A stretch of 64,000 bases of DNA from Pedobacter jeongneungensis (GCF_000633455.1 NZ_AYMG01000016.1:1-64000), one strand, 5' to 3'; shown: positions 19,089 to 29,700, counted from the stretch's first letter. Program-made: numbers and translations. The notes: a model not told the origin generated them from the sequence alone.

Positions 19089-19907
19089 ATGAAAACAATC
19101 TTCATCACAGGCGCTTCAACAGGTTTGGGCAAAGCCACCGCAAAATTATTTCAATCAAAAGGCTGGAAAGTAATCGCCACCATGCGCAATCCAGAAAAAG
19201 AAACCGAATTACAACTTCTGGAAAATGTAAGTCTCTTACCACTCGATGTAACCAATACAGAGCAGATAGAAGCAACCATTGCACAGGCCATCACAACGGG
19301 TAATATCGATCTGGTATTCAACAATGCCGGTTATGGCTTGGTTGGCGCTTTAGAATCTTACACTGAAGCACAGATTATCCAACAGATCGATACCAATCTG
19401 ATTGGCGTGCTCCGTGTAATTAAAGCTTTTATCCCTTATTTTAAATCGCGTAAAAACGGTTTATTTATTACCACTACATCGGTTTGCGGTTTCTCTTCCA
19501 ATCCCCTCTCTCCAGTGTACAATGCTACCAAATGAGCTTTAGAAGGATTTAGCGAAAGTATTTCTTATGACCTTGCCCAGTTCAACATCGGGATTAAAAC
19601 GGTAGCACCCGGCGGTATCAAAAGCGATTTTATTAACGGCATGCAGGCTAAAATAGATCAGGATTATGAAACATTAAACAAAAGACTGGGTGAACTCTTT
19701 GCCGATGGCACACTCATCACTTTTACCGAGGCGGAAAAAATTGCAGCAGTAGTTTATGAAGCTGCAACTGATAGCAAAGACCAGTTGCGTTATCTTGCCG
19801 GAGAAGATGCTAAAAAAATCGCGCAGCAACGCCTTAATCAGGGAAGCGAAAACTTCAGGATCAACCTGCGCCAAACCTTAAACCTTAATGCACCAGAATT
19901 AAAATAA
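19089..19907 (+). pseudogene. SDR oxidoreductase interrupted by in-frame TGA
   Basis: The frame reads as a full-length SDR of about 272 codons: FITGASTGLGKATA at the start, NNAGYG near residue 80, SPVYNATK with catalytic Tyr and Lys. Then codon 149 (19533-19535) is TGA exactly where this subfamily has Trp (W-A-L-E-G-F-S-E-S). The same frame continues open to a TAA at 19905-19907 with VAPGGIKSDF and a normal C-terminus. A single TGG to TGA change explains it. It is either a recent nonsense mutation or a sequence error. The ABM-like and AraC genes follow closely. Confidence 0.9.
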
Positions 19908-19913
19908 GCAACC

Positions 19914-20234
19914 ATGAAAAAATCAGAAGCCATAGAAATTACTACCTTTAAGTTAAAAGATTATACCTGCGAACAGTTTATTGCTGCCAATGGTGAAATT
20001 GATGAATTTTTGAAACGGCAGCAAGGGTTTATCTCCAGAAGGATTTTTCAAAAATCTGACCGTACCATTGTCGACATGCTGATCTGGGATACTGTGAAAA
20101 ATGGAACGGAATCCATGCACCGCCTGATGAACGAACTGAGTGAATCTGTTGTACACGATATGATCGACCAGAATACCGTAGAATGGACCATCAACCAGGT
20201 TGAACACCAAATTAATAATAGATTTGTAATATGA
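19914..20234 (+). CDS. ABM/NIPSNAP-like small protein
   Basis: A 106-aa protein starting EIEITTFKLKD-type strand, then FLKRQQGFISRRIF, DMLIWDTVKNGTESMHRL and a final helix. The pattern resembles dimeric alpha+beta barrel monooxygenase-like (ABM/NIPSNAP) proteins, but I cannot assign a substrate. It begins 6 bases after the SDR and its stop overlaps the AraC start (ATGA, 20231-20234), which argues for translational coupling in an SDR-ABM-AraC-MazG operon. Confidence 0.75.
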   Translation: MKKSEAIEITTFKLKDYTCEQFIAANGEIDEFLKRQQGFISRRIFQKSDRTIVDMLIWDTVKNGTESMHRLMNELSESVVHDMIDQNTVEWTINQVEHQINNRFVI

Positions 20235-21154
20235 AAAAGGAAGAGCGCCTGCCCCAAAAATTCGATTCCATATCCGAATTGCACCGTGCATTGGGTTTAC
20301 CAAAACCGCTGCATCCATTGGTGAGTTTGGTTAATTACGCCGATATTACTACACCTGAGGCCGAATTGCCAACCATGCTGTTGTTCAACTTTTATAAAAT
20401 CTCCTACAAGATAAACCTACAGGGTAAGATAAAATACGGACAGCATTATTACGACTTTGAAGAAGGTGGCATCTCTTTTTTGTCGCCCAACCAGATCATT
20501 GCCGCAGCAGAAGACGAAAAAGATTATTCCGGCTATACTTTGTTGATCCATCCAGATTTTTTAAGGAATTATCCACTGGCTAAAAGCATTAACAATTATG
20601 GCTTCTTTTCTTACTCGGCAAATGAAGCTTTATATCTCTCTGAAAAAGAAAAAATCACCATTTCTGAAGTTTTCGAGCATATTTTACAGGAACTGAATAG
20701 CAGGATCGACGATTTTAGTCAGGATGTAATTATCTCGCATATTGAAGTGCTGCTCAATTACAGCAACCGATTTTATAAACGGCAATTTATCACCCGGAAA
20801 GCAGCAAACCACGATATTTTAACCCAACTGGAAGATGTTCTCAACCAATATTTCAATGATGAAAAAACACTGACCAAGGGATTGCCTACGGTTTCGTACC
20901 TGGCGGAAGAATTAAATCTTTCGCCACGCTATCTCAGCGATATGTTGCGTAGCCTTACCGGACAGAATACCCAACAGCACATTCATGAGAAAATGATTGA
21001 AAAAGCAAAAGAATTTTTAGCATCCGACAAATTAACGGTTGCCGAAGTGGCTTATCATTTAGGTTTCGAACATCCTCAATCCTTCAATAAAATTTTCAAA
21101 AAGAAAACCAATCAAACCCCGGTGGCTTTTAAACAGTCATTTTATAAAAATTAG
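20231..21154 (+). CDS. AraC-family regulator, RHPLxSL subgroup (paralogue 1)
   Basis: A 307-aa AraC regulator. The N-terminal region has FDSISELHRALGLPKPLHPLVSLV and the sensor YGQHYYDFEEGGISFLSPNQ. The C-terminal HTH pair has PTVSYLAEELNLSPRYLSDMLRSLTGQNTQQHIHEK and VAYHLGFEHPQSFNKIFKKKTNQTP. It is closely similar to the regulators at 38467, 41452 and 59120. It is probably the regulator of its own SDR operon. Confidence 0.93.
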   Translation: MKKEERLPQKFDSISELHRALGLPKPLHPLVSLVNYADITTPEAELPTMLLFNFYKISYKINLQGKIKYGQHYYDFEEGGISFLSPNQIIAAAEDEKDYSGYTLLIHPDFLRNYPLAKSINNYGFFSYSANEALYLSEKEKITISEVFEHILQELNSRIDDFSQDVIISHIEVLLNYSNRFYKRQFITRKAANHDILTQLEDVLNQYFNDEKTLTKGLPTVSYLAEELNLSPRYLSDMLRSLTGQNTQQHIHEKMIEKAKEFLASDKLTVAEVAYHLGFEHPQSFNKIFKKKTNQTPVAFKQSFYKN

Positions 21155-21478
21155 ATGAAAAATTTAGATTTAGCAGAAATAAAGGAAAGATCTTTAGTGC
21201 TTCGCGAACGTTACCGTGAGCTGGAATTGCAACACCATGGCAGCGAGTGGACGGTTGAAGAAGATGCCCTTGCTTTCCTTACCGATGCCGGTTTGGTGGG
21301 GCGTTTGACCATGTCGCAGCAAGGACGCTGGCCCAAAGGCGAACAAACTGTTCCTGAACTCGAACATAAACTAGGCGAATGCATTTGGTGGCTAACCGTA
21401 TTGGCCGACCGTATGAACCTGGATATAAACGAGGCCACAGCAAAATTCCTCACCAAAACCGAAAACCTCCTTAAATAA
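21155..21478 (+). CDS. MazG-like pyrophosphohydrolase-type protein
   Basis: A 107-aa protein with helical layout. EWTVEEDALAFLTDAGLVGRLTMSQQGRWP and LEHKLGECIWWLTVLADRMNLDI resemble the EExxE...Exx D helices of the MazG-like all-alpha NTP pyrophosphatase fold, with several acidic residues retained. ATG directly abuts the AraC stop. Enzymatic activity is inferred only. Confidence 0.75.
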   Translation: MKNLDLAEIKERSLVLRERYRELELQHHGSEWTVEEDALAFLTDAGLVGRLTMSQQGRWPKGEQTVPELEHKLGECIWWLTVLADRMNLDINEATAKFLTKTENLLK

Positions 21479-21493
21479 CAGAAAGCCATCCAT

Positions 21494-21528
21494 TTTAATC
21501 CCGTTTTAAGATGAGATGGTTACTTTTG
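21494..21528 (+). promoter_or_regulatory. Promoter of response-regulator operon with two 11-bp-phased TTTAA boxes
   Basis: TTTAAT at 21494 and TTTAAG at 21505 are 11 bp apart. A -7 element TACTTTTG (TAnnTTTG type) starts at 21521, 16 bp after the second box, and ATG comes 12 bp after the -7 start. The geometry is identical to the promoter at 24341-24397, so both are likely bound by the encoded response regulator (autoregulation). A transcript would be almost leaderless. Confidence 0.7.
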
Positions 21529-21532
21529 TTGC

Positions 21533-22210
21533 ATGCTAAAGATTGGAATAGCTGAAGACGACCCTAAAATTGCTGAATTGTTAAAGTCGGCACTCGAAGA
21601 AAACAATTATCAGGTGCTTACCGTTGCCAATGGGATTGATGCGTTAGACCTATTTTTGGGCGAAAACTTTAATCTGCTGATTATCGACGTGATGATGCCC
21701 GGCCTCAATGGCATCCAACTTTGCAAACACATCAGGGAAAATGATGTGCACACGCCAATCCTCATGCTTACCGCCATGGGCACCATTGATGATAAAGTTA
21801 CCGGTTTAGAAGCTGGGGCCGATGATTATCTGGTAAAACCTTTTCACCTGAAAGAACTTCTGGCCAGGGTTGCCGCACTTTTACGCCGGCAACCTGGTGT
21901 TGAAACTAAAACAGATCACAAATTATATTTCGAAGACCTTACACTCGATACGTACAGCAAAGAAGTAAGTCGAGGCGGTAAAACAATTGAATTAAGTGCC
22001 AAAGAATTTGTGCTGCTCGAACTGTTTATGCGCAACCCCAACCGTTTACTTTCAAGGCAGTTTATAGCCGAACAGGCCTGGGATATCAGCTTCGAAACCG
22101 GAACCAATGTAATTGATGTGTATATCAATTTCCTGCGGAAAAAGATCGAAAAAGATTTTGATCGCAAACTCATCCATACCAAAATCAACATGGGTTATAT
22201 CCTGAAATAA
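21533..22210 (+). CDS. OmpR/CusR-type response regulator
   Basis: A 225-aa two-domain regulator. The receiver domain has the acidic EDDPK start (9-12), phosphoacceptor Asp52 in LLIIDVMMPG and KPFH near 104. The winged-helix DNA-binding domain (about 127-225) has ELSAKEFVLLELFMRNPNRLLSRQ and GTNVIDVYINFLRKKI. Stop and histidine-kinase start overlap as TAATG at 22208-22212. Likely it activates the RND efflux operon at 24.4 kb, whose promoter carries the same boxes. Confidence 0.95.
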   Translation: MLKIGIAEDDPKIAELLKSALEENNYQVLTVANGIDALDLFLGENFNLLIIDVMMPGLNGIQLCKHIRENDVHTPILMLTAMGTIDDKVTGLEAGADDYLVKPFHLKELLARVAALLRRQPGVETKTDHKLYFEDLTLDTYSKEVSRGGKTIELSAKEFVLLELFMRNPNRLLSRQFIAEQAWDISFETGTNVIDVYINFLRKKIEKDFDRKLIHTKINMGYILK

Positions 22211-23568
22211 TGAAAATAAAAGACCGTATAGCACTATACTTTACCCTGATCAGCACTTCGATGCTTTTCGCCGTGCTCTGTACCGTGTATTTTACTTTTA
22301 TGAAGTTTCTGGAAGCTGATTTCTTTGAGCGCCTCACCGACCGTACCATGGTTACGGCAAAACTTTACCTCGAAGCCGACGAAATCAGTAGAGACGCCTT
22401 AAATACCGTCCGCCATAAATACCTCCAAAAGTTGAATGGTGAAGTTACCCGCATTTACGACAATAAAAACAGGGCAACCTTTATTGGCGATTCTGCGCAA
22501 TATTGGACCAACTCCACTATTGATGAAGTACGTAAAAAAGGTCGTTTAAAATACACGGATGGCCAGCGACAGGTGGTGGGTATTTATTACAAAGATAACC
22601 AGGGCGATTTTGTAATTCTGGCTTCGGCCGACGACCAAGGCTCACACAATAGATTAGCCAAATTATTGAAGATCATGATTTTTGTGTTCATCCTCATTTC
22701 ACTTATCGTATTGTTGTTAAGCCGATGGGTTGCACAAAAAATGCTGAAACCCCTGCAAAAATTCATGCTCGAAGTAAAACAGGCCAGCTCGCAAAACATG
22801 GAATTCAGGGTGGAAGAAAATCACAATAAAGACGAAATCAACCTCATCGCCCAAAGTTTTAACCATTTAATGGAAGAACTGGAACAGGCTTTTATTTTGC
22901 AGAAAACCTTTGTGGCAAATGCTTCCCACGAATTAAGAACACCTGTTACCCGCATTATGATGACCGCTGAACTTGCTTTATCAAAAGAAAGGGATCAGGC
23001 AGCTTATCAAAAAGTAATCGGTTCCATGCTTGAGGATGCCGAAAAAATAGAACACATCATTACAGGTTTAGTTGCCCTGGCCAAAATGGATCTCGAACTG
23101 ATCAATTCCCAGCTTGTACCAATCAGGCTGGACGACCTGCTTTCAAAGATTCAAACCGAATGGAAATCGCAGAAAAATTTTGATCTTAACATTACTTATC
23201 AGGTTCCATTTGATTCAAATCCTCAAATTTTAGCCAATACGGTTTTATTACAGATTGCTTTGGACAATATCATTTCCAATGCTTTTAAATTTTCCAACAA
23301 TCAGGAAGTAAATATTTTTGTCGAAGCCACTGAAAATAATTTCCTCATCCATATCACCGACCTGGGGATAGGTATCCTTACAGAAGATCAAGCCGATATT
23401 TTTAAACCTTTTTACACCCGTGCAAAAACCCACGACCATAGCGGTGAAGGAATGGGACTTTACATGACCCAGAAAATCATCGATCTGCTTAAAGGCGAAA
23501 TAACCGTAAACAACCACGAAAAAGGTGGTTGCACTTTTACCGTGAGGTTGCAAAGCTCTAGTTGCTAG
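22210..23568 (+). CDS. Sensor histidine kinase (CusS-type)
   Basis: A 452-aa kinase. An N-terminal membrane helix (about 10-35), a periplasmic sensor of about 120 residues and a second membrane helix (about 155-175) come first. Then follow HAMP, the dimerisation helix with His240 in NASHELRTPVTR, an N box IALDNIISNAFKFSNN, G1 DLGIGI and G2 GEGMGLYMTQKII. It is co-translated with the response regulator. The ligand is probably a metal ion or envelope stress, inferred from the RND operon downstream. Confidence 0.93.
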   Translation: MKIKDRIALYFTLISTSMLFAVLCTVYFTFMKFLEADFFERLTDRTMVTAKLYLEADEISRDALNTVRHKYLQKLNGEVTRIYDNKNRATFIGDSAQYWTNSTIDEVRKKGRLKYTDGQRQVVGIYYKDNQGDFVILASADDQGSHNRLAKLLKIMIFVFILISLIVLLLSRWVAQKMLKPLQKFMLEVKQASSQNMEFRVEENHNKDEINLIAQSFNHLMEELEQAFILQKTFVANASHELRTPVTRIMMTAELALSKERDQAAYQKVIGSMLEDAEKIEHIITGLVALAKMDLELINSQLVPIRLDDLLSKIQTEWKSQKNFDLNITYQVPFDSNPQILANTVLLQIALDNIISNAFKFSNNQEVNIFVEATENNFLIHITDLGIGILTEDQADIFKPFYTRAKTHDHSGEGMGLYMTQKIIDLLKGEITVNNHEKGGCTFTVRLQSSSC

Positions 23569-24340
23569 CGATAAGTTCCTCGCTCTTTAACAATCCGATC
23601 GTCACCCTGAATTCATTTCAGGGTCTTTGATGCACAATGAACTTCCGCTAATACTCGTACAATGTTTGTTATCTCGACTGAAGGGCAGCGAAACGGAGAG
23701 ATCTACCTCGAGACAGATTTAGCTTCGCTGAGCATTTCGTGGTTCTCGACTGCGCTACACCAGATAGCTATCGGGTCCGCTCCAAATGACGGTATGAGTA
23801 AAGGAGCATTTAACAGCTTAGCTGTTCTAAGGTAACTAAGGTGGTAAATTAAACAGCGTAGTTTTTATTTTTTATCACCACCTCGGGCACCTAAACTCAC
23901 CTGAGTTTGACGTCTTCATAATTTTGCTAACGCTCTTTTTTAACGAGCATTAAATAATTTATCGTTTACACCGATAAAATCGTTTAACTATTTATGCACT
24001 CGTTTGGAAACGAGCGCAAGCATAATCATTAATCGTTGCTTCATTTATTTATGCATTTCCTCCCAGCTGGGCCAAAGCACAGTATCAACGTTCCACTTAA
24101 ATCCGGCCTAACAAATTTTTCGGCTTGCACCGACCAAGCCATCTCACCAGCTTCGAAAGAAAAATTTTCAGCCGGTGTTTTTTGTTTTTTCATCAGTATT
24201 TATATTTTCAATGGTATTCAAGCTAGCTTCGCTGGTCTTTTTGACACCAAAAAGAAAGAGCCCATCGGCGGCGGAGAGCTGAGGCAAGGATTAGCCATGG
24301 AACAAAAAATAACAGTGATGTAGACAAGTCGATCCCCAAC
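23569..24340. other. Long non-coding stretch with several hairpins
   Basis: Between the kinase and the efflux operon there are about 770 bases without a convincing gene. It holds a GTCACCCTGA...TCAGGGT hairpin (23601-23625), family-A-like fragments (23680-23800), and further dyads: AAACTC...GAGTTT near 23890, and CTCGTTTGGAAACGAG near 24000. An open frame at 24036-24323 has no coding-like composition and looks like intergenic repeat material. Whether any of it is an RNA is unknown. Confidence 0.55.
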
Positions 24341-24397
24341 TTTAATCCCCTTTTAATTCCCATTTAATCCGCCTTTAATTCGGCAAGGATAGTTTTG
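24341..24397 (+). promoter_or_regulatory. RND operon promoter with four TTTAAT boxes at exact 11-bp phase
   Basis: TTTAAT starts at 24341, 24352, 24363 and 24374, each followed by CC or TC-rich bases. The -7 element TAGTTTTG starts at 24390, 16 bp after the last box, and the TolC ATG is at 24402, 12 bp after the -7. Face-of-helix repeats in this position are typical of OmpR-family activator sites. The same box-to--7-to-ATG spacing at 21494-21533 supports binding by the response regulator encoded there. Confidence 0.8.
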
Positions 24398-24401
24398 CTG
24401 G

Positions 24402-25670
24402 ATGACAAGAATATGTACGTTGCTCATTTTCTTTTCGGCCCTAACAGCCAGAGCAACTTTCGCACAAACCGATACCCTGAGCTTAAACCTGAGTCAGGCC
24501 GAAAGCCTTTTTCTAAAAAACAATTTCGACCTCCTGGCCAGTAATTATGAGGTTGATAAAGCAAAAGCCGAAATCATTACCGCCAAACTGTTCGAGAACC
24601 CTACGCTCGAATACGAAAACCTCTTTTACAACCATGAAACGAAGAAATTTTTCCAAACTTCTTATGCTTACGGACAATATGCCGGATCTATTTCGCAGCT
24701 GTTTAAACTTGCCGGCAAACGTAACAAAAACATCAAACTGGCCCAAACAGGCGTAAAACTGGCCGAATATGAATATTTCGATCTGCTAAGAACGCTGAAA
24801 TTTGAACTGGTTAATACTTTTTATAAAACCTACTTTGCTGCACAATCGGTAAAGGTTTATCAGGAACAGATCAGCTCCACCGATCAGTTATTGAAAGCTT
24901 ACGATGTCCAGTTAAAAATGGGCAATGTTGCTGCAAAAGATGTGATCAGGATCAAATCATTGTTGATTAATCTCAAGGCCGAACAGGCTGGCTTATTAAA
25001 CGAACTGGAAGACAATTACAAAGATTTAAAACTGCTCTGTGGCATTAACGCAGCTACTTTGATCGATTTGGTTTTAGATCAGGCAGATCATCATTTATCA
25101 GCCGATAAAATTCCCTACAGCACGCTGCTCGACTCGGCCAGAGCCAACCGTGCTGATCTTAAACTAGCCAAAACCGACTTACTTTATAACGAACGTAATT
25201 TAAAACTGCAAAAAGCAATGGCCATCCCTGACATAGAAATCGGCCTTAGTTACGATCTAAAAGGCAATTATCCCGAAAAATATACCGGTTTGGGATTAAA
25301 GATTCCTATTCCACTTTTCTCCAGAAACCAGGGTGAAATTAAAAAGGCACAAGTTGGTATAGCTGCAGCCGATATGAATATTAAAAAACAGGAAGCATTA
25401 CTCGAAAACGAAGTATTTAATACTTATAAAACTGCTTTGCGCAATGAAAAATTGTATGCAGAAATCGATCCTGCATTTACAACCGACTTTAATACACTCA
25501 TTTCGGGACTCATTAAAAACTTCAAGGCAAGGAACATCAGTCTGATCGAATTTTTAGACCTCTACGATGCTTACAAAGAAAATACACTGCAGTTGAACAA
25601 ACTCCAATTCGAAAGAATGAGCACCCGCGCTGAACTCAATTATGTAACCGGCTCTAACATTTTTAAATAA
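24402..25670 (+). CDS. TolC/CusC-family outer-membrane efflux protein
   Basis: A 422-aa outer-membrane factor with signal peptide (to about residue 22, ARATFAQ). Long coiled-coil helices alternate with strands, with the duplicated pattern LSLNLSQAESLFLKNN / GLGLKIPIPLFSRNQGEIKKAQ typical of TolC-like metal efflux channels. It is the first gene of the efflux operon; the adaptor follows after 5 bases. Confidence 0.92.
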   Translation: MTRICTLLIFFSALTARATFAQTDTLSLNLSQAESLFLKNNFDLLASNYEVDKAKAEIITAKLFENPTLEYENLFYNHETKKFFQTSYAYGQYAGSISQLFKLAGKRNKNIKLAQTGVKLAEYEYFDLLRTLKFELVNTFYKTYFAAQSVKVYQEQISSTDQLLKAYDVQLKMGNVAAKDVIRIKSLLINLKAEQAGLLNELEDNYKDLKLLCGINAATLIDLVLDQADHHLSADKIPYSTLLDSARANRADLKLAKTDLLYNERNLKLQKAMAIPDIEIGLSYDLKGNYPEKYTGLGLKIPIPLFSRNQGEIKKAQVGIAAADMNIKKQEALLENEVFNTYKTALRNEKLYAEIDPAFTTDFNTLISGLIKNFKARNISLIEFLDLYDAYKENTLQLNKLQFERMSTRAELNYVTGSNIFK

Positions 25671-25675
25671 TCCCA

Positions 25676-26764
25676 ATGCAAAATCTCTATAAAAACACAG
25701 TACTCATAGCCGCAACCAGTTTAATTTTTAGCTGTAGCGAACATAAAACCGCAGCACCGGCAGAAAAATTTACCATCACCGACTCATTGATCAATCGCTT
25801 ACTGATCGATACCGTACAACAGGCCAACAGCAAAACAGAACTGATGTTTTCGGCAAAAATTGCAGCAAATGAAGAACGCCGGTCAGAACTATTCCCCATG
25901 GTAAGCGGAACCGTAAACCGTGTTGGGGTACGGTTGGGCGATCAGGTTTCGAGCGGACAAACTTTAGCAACCCTCACCAGCTCAGAAATGGCCGGTTTTG
26001 ATAAGGAAGTTATTGCTGCCAATGCCGAACTTAAAAATGCAGAACGATCGGTAAAACAGGCTGAACAACTTTTTCAAAGTGGTTTATCATCCTCAAAAGA
26101 ATTGGAAGAGGCCAAAAACGATTATCAGATCAAAAAAGCAGAAGCAAAAAGGGCCAGTTCGGTATTAAAACTCAATGGGGGTAGCAGCAGCGGATTATAC
26201 GCCATTAAATCGCCGATCAATGGTTTTGTGATCGAAAAAAATGTAACCCAGAACATGCAGTTGCGGGGCGATAACGACAAAAGCCTTTTCACCATTGCTG
26301 ATCTCTCCAACGTTTGGGCCATGATTAACATTTACGAATCGGATATTTCGCGGGTAAAAGCTGGCGATGAGGTGAATTTATCTACCCTATCCTACCCCGA
26401 TAAGGTTTTTAAAGGAAAAATTGAGAAATTATACAACCAGGTTGATCAGGATAGCAAAGTGATGAATGCGCGTGTGGTAATTCCTAATCCTGGCTTTTTA
26501 TTAAAACCAGGCATGCTCGGAACCGTGAAAGTTTCGGCAAATTCGGCTATCGATCTTCCGGTGTTAAATTCAAGGGCAGTTATTTTCGATGAGAACAAAA
26601 ATTACGTACTCGTTCTGCGTCAGGATCATAAAGTGAGGATTCAGGAGGTCGAAATCGGCCGCAAAATGGCCGATAAAACCTACATCAGTAAAGGCGTAAA
26701 AGCCGGTGACCGCATTATTGCGTCCAAACAGGTTTTCTTGTTCGAAAGCCTAAAAACACAATAA
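25676..26764 (+). CDS. RND periplasmic adaptor (CusB/CzcB-type lipoprotein)
   Basis: A 362-aa membrane fusion protein with a lipobox (LIFSC, Cys20). Barrel-sandwich halves are FPMVSGTVNRVGVRLGDQVSSGQTLATL and YAIKSPINGFVIEKNVTQ, around an alpha hairpin (about 105-155). A beta-barrel part follows with NVWAMINIYESDISRVKAGDEV. It bridges the inner-membrane RND pump and the TolC-like channel. His/Met-rich metal tails are not obvious. Confidence 0.93.
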   Translation: MQNLYKNTVLIAATSLIFSCSEHKTAAPAEKFTITDSLINRLLIDTVQQANSKTELMFSAKIAANEERRSELFPMVSGTVNRVGVRLGDQVSSGQTLATLTSSEMAGFDKEVIAANAELKNAERSVKQAEQLFQSGLSSSKELEEAKNDYQIKKAEAKRASSVLKLNGGSSSGLYAIKSPINGFVIEKNVTQNMQLRGDNDKSLFTIADLSNVWAMINIYESDISRVKAGDEVNLSTLSYPDKVFKGKIEKLYNQVDQDSKVMNARVVIPNPGFLLKPGMLGTVKVSANSAIDLPVLNSRAVIFDENKNYVLVLRQDHKVRIQEVEIGRKMADKTYISKGVKAGDRIIASKQVFLFESLKTQ

Positions 26765-26791
26765 TTTCTTTTCATCTCCTAGATTTTAAAA

Positions 26792-29700
26792 ATGAATAAA
26801 TTCATAAAAAGCGTTATCGGCTTTGCACTGAAGAACAAATATTTCATCTTTTTTGCCACTTTTATTTTAATCCTTGCTGGTTATTTAAGCTTCAAGCATA
26901 CCACCATCGATGCCTTTCCGGATGTAACCAATACCAATATCACCATCATCACTCAATGGCCAGGCCGCAGTGCCGAAGAAGTAGAAAAGTTTGTGAGCAG
27001 GCCGCTGGAAATTGCGATGAACCCCACCGAAAAACGAACCAGTATCCGTTCTTCTTCCCTATTTGGTTTATCCATTGTTAAAGTAAGTTTTGAAGACGAT
27101 GTAGATTATGCAGAAGCACGCGTGCAGGTAAATAACCACCTCGAAGAAGCCGATCTGCCCGAAGGGATTCAGCCCGAAGTACAGCCACCATATGGCCCAA
27201 CTGGTGAGATATTTCGTTATACTTTAACCAGCGACAAAAAATCGGTCCGCGAATTAAAAACCCTGCAGGATTGGGTGATCCAGCGCGAATTATTATCCGT
27301 TTCGGGCATTGCCGATGTGGTAAGTTTTGGTGGAGAGGTAAAAACCTATCAAATCACGGTGGATCCGCAGAAAGCCATCCAATACGGCGTGAGCGCCACT
27401 GAACTTTTCGAAGCAGTATCTAAAAGTAACATCAATGTAGGTGGCGATGTCATCGTACAGAGCGGTCAGGCTTATGTAGTACGTGGTATCGGCGTACTCA
27501 ACAATATAGACGAAATCAGGAATGTGGTGGTCGATAACATCAATGGCACCCCGGTTTATGTTAAAACCATTGCCGATGTAGCCGAATCGGCCTTGCCACG
27601 CTTGGGTCAGGTTGGCCGAGACAGGGATCCCGATGTAGTTGAAGGCATTATCGTCATGAGAAAGGGCGGTAACCCCAGCGAGGTAATTGCAAGGTTGAAA
27701 GAAAAAATCAATACCATAAACAATTCCATTCTACCCGATGATGTAAAAATCAAACCCTTTTACGACCGTGAAGACCTGGTAAATTATTCCGTACACACTG
27801 TAATGGGTAATATGCTCGAAGGTATTTTGTTTGTAACCCTCATCGTGTTCCTGTTTATGGCCGATTGGCGTACCACCTTAATTGTTTCGATTATTATCCC
27901 ATTGGCATTACTTTTTGCTTTTATCTGCCTCAAATTAAAAGGCATGCCGGCCAATCTTTTATCAATGGGGGCAATCGATTTCGGGATCATTATCGATGGT
28001 GCCGTAGTAATGGTTGAAGGGATTTTCGTCATATTAGACGCCAAAGCCAAAAAACTGGGCATGGAAAAGTTTAATAAAATGAGCAAACTCGGTTTTATTA
28101 AAAAAGCCTGTCTCGAAAATGGTAAAGGTATTTTATTTGCCAAACTAATTATCATTACTGGTTTGCTTCCGATTTTCACTTTTGAAAAAGTGGAAGGAAA
28201 AATGTTCTCCCCATTGGCCTGGACCTTAAGTTTTGCCTTATTGGGCGCCTTAATCTTAACCTTTACACTCGTACCCGCCATGGCCAGTGTACTTTTAAAA
28301 AAGGATGTAAAAGAAAAACATAATATCTTTTTAGAATGGATTACCAAAGCAACACTTAAATTTTATGATGTTTGCTTTAGCAAAAAGAAACTGGTTTTTA
28401 GCATTTCGATTATTGTGTTATTATTGGGTGCTTTTAGCTTTAAATTTTTGGGCACAGAGTTTTTGCCCAGTTTGGATGAAGGATCCATTTATGTACGTGC
28501 CACCGGGCCTTTAAGTATTTCTTTGGATGAAACCAAAAAGCTTTCGAACGAGATGAGGAAGATCTTTTTAAGTTTTGAAGAAGTAAAACAGGTGATGTCG
28601 CAAACCGGCCGGCCAAACGATGGAACTGATGCCACTGGTTTTTACAACATGGAATTTCATGTGGACATTTACCCACGTAAAGAATGGAAACGTAAGCAGA
28701 CCAAAGAACAGTTGATTGAGCGCATGCAGGAAAAATTAAAGAGTTTTCCCGGTATAAGTCTCAATTTTTCGCAGCCCATTTCTGACAATGTAGAAGAAGC
28801 CGTATCGGGTGTAAAAGGCTCGATCGTGGTAAAACTATTTGGCGAAAACTTCGAATACATCGAAAATGAAGAAGAAAAAATAGAAAGCATTTTAAAAACG
28901 GTGGAGGGTATTGAAGATCTGGGGATTTTAAGGAATCTTGGTCAGCCAGAGCTGCAGATCAACCTCGATCAGAAAAAAATGGCGCTTTATGGTGTAAGCA
29001 CAGCTGATGCGAATGCGGTAATCGAAATGGCCATTGGCGGAAAAGCCGCTACCCAGATTTATGAAGGTGAGCGCAAATTCGATCTCATTATCCGTTACCC
29101 TGAAGATTTCAGAAACGACGAAAGTTCGATCAGTAAATTAAGGGTGCCTACCTTATCAGGATCTAATGTGCAATTGGGCGAAATTTCGAGCATCCGTAAA
29201 ATTACCGGCCCGAGTATGATTTACCGCGATAAGCACAAACGTTATGGTGCCATTAAATTTTCGATACGCGGTCGCGATATGGGTAGCGTAATTGCTGAAG
29301 CACAACAAAAAGTAAATGCAAAAATCAAACTGCCACAGGGTTATCAATTGGAATGGGCCGGAGATTTCGAAAACCAGCAAAGAGCCATTGCAAGGTTATC
29401 GCAAGCCGTTCCGGTAAGTTTATTGCTGATCTTTTTTATCCTGTTCGTACTTTTTGGCAATTTCAGAGATGCATTATTGGTACTCAACAATGTTCCTTTT
29501 GCCATGATTGGTGGAATATTAGCCCTTTTGGCTGCCGGCGTAAACTTTAATATTTCTGCAGGAATCGGTTTTATTGCACTATTCGGGATCTGCGTGCAGA
29601 ATGGCGTAATCCTGATTACCCGATTCAAAAGCAACATCGCTGACCTGAAACATCACCCCAGCTGGACTTTTACCGATGCCATGCGTGATGGAATTGCAAG

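Noticed and set aside
24036..24323. Open frame of 95 codons between kinase and efflux operon
   Set aside because: Composition and lack of any domain suggest intergenic repeat material; no ribosome or promoter context.
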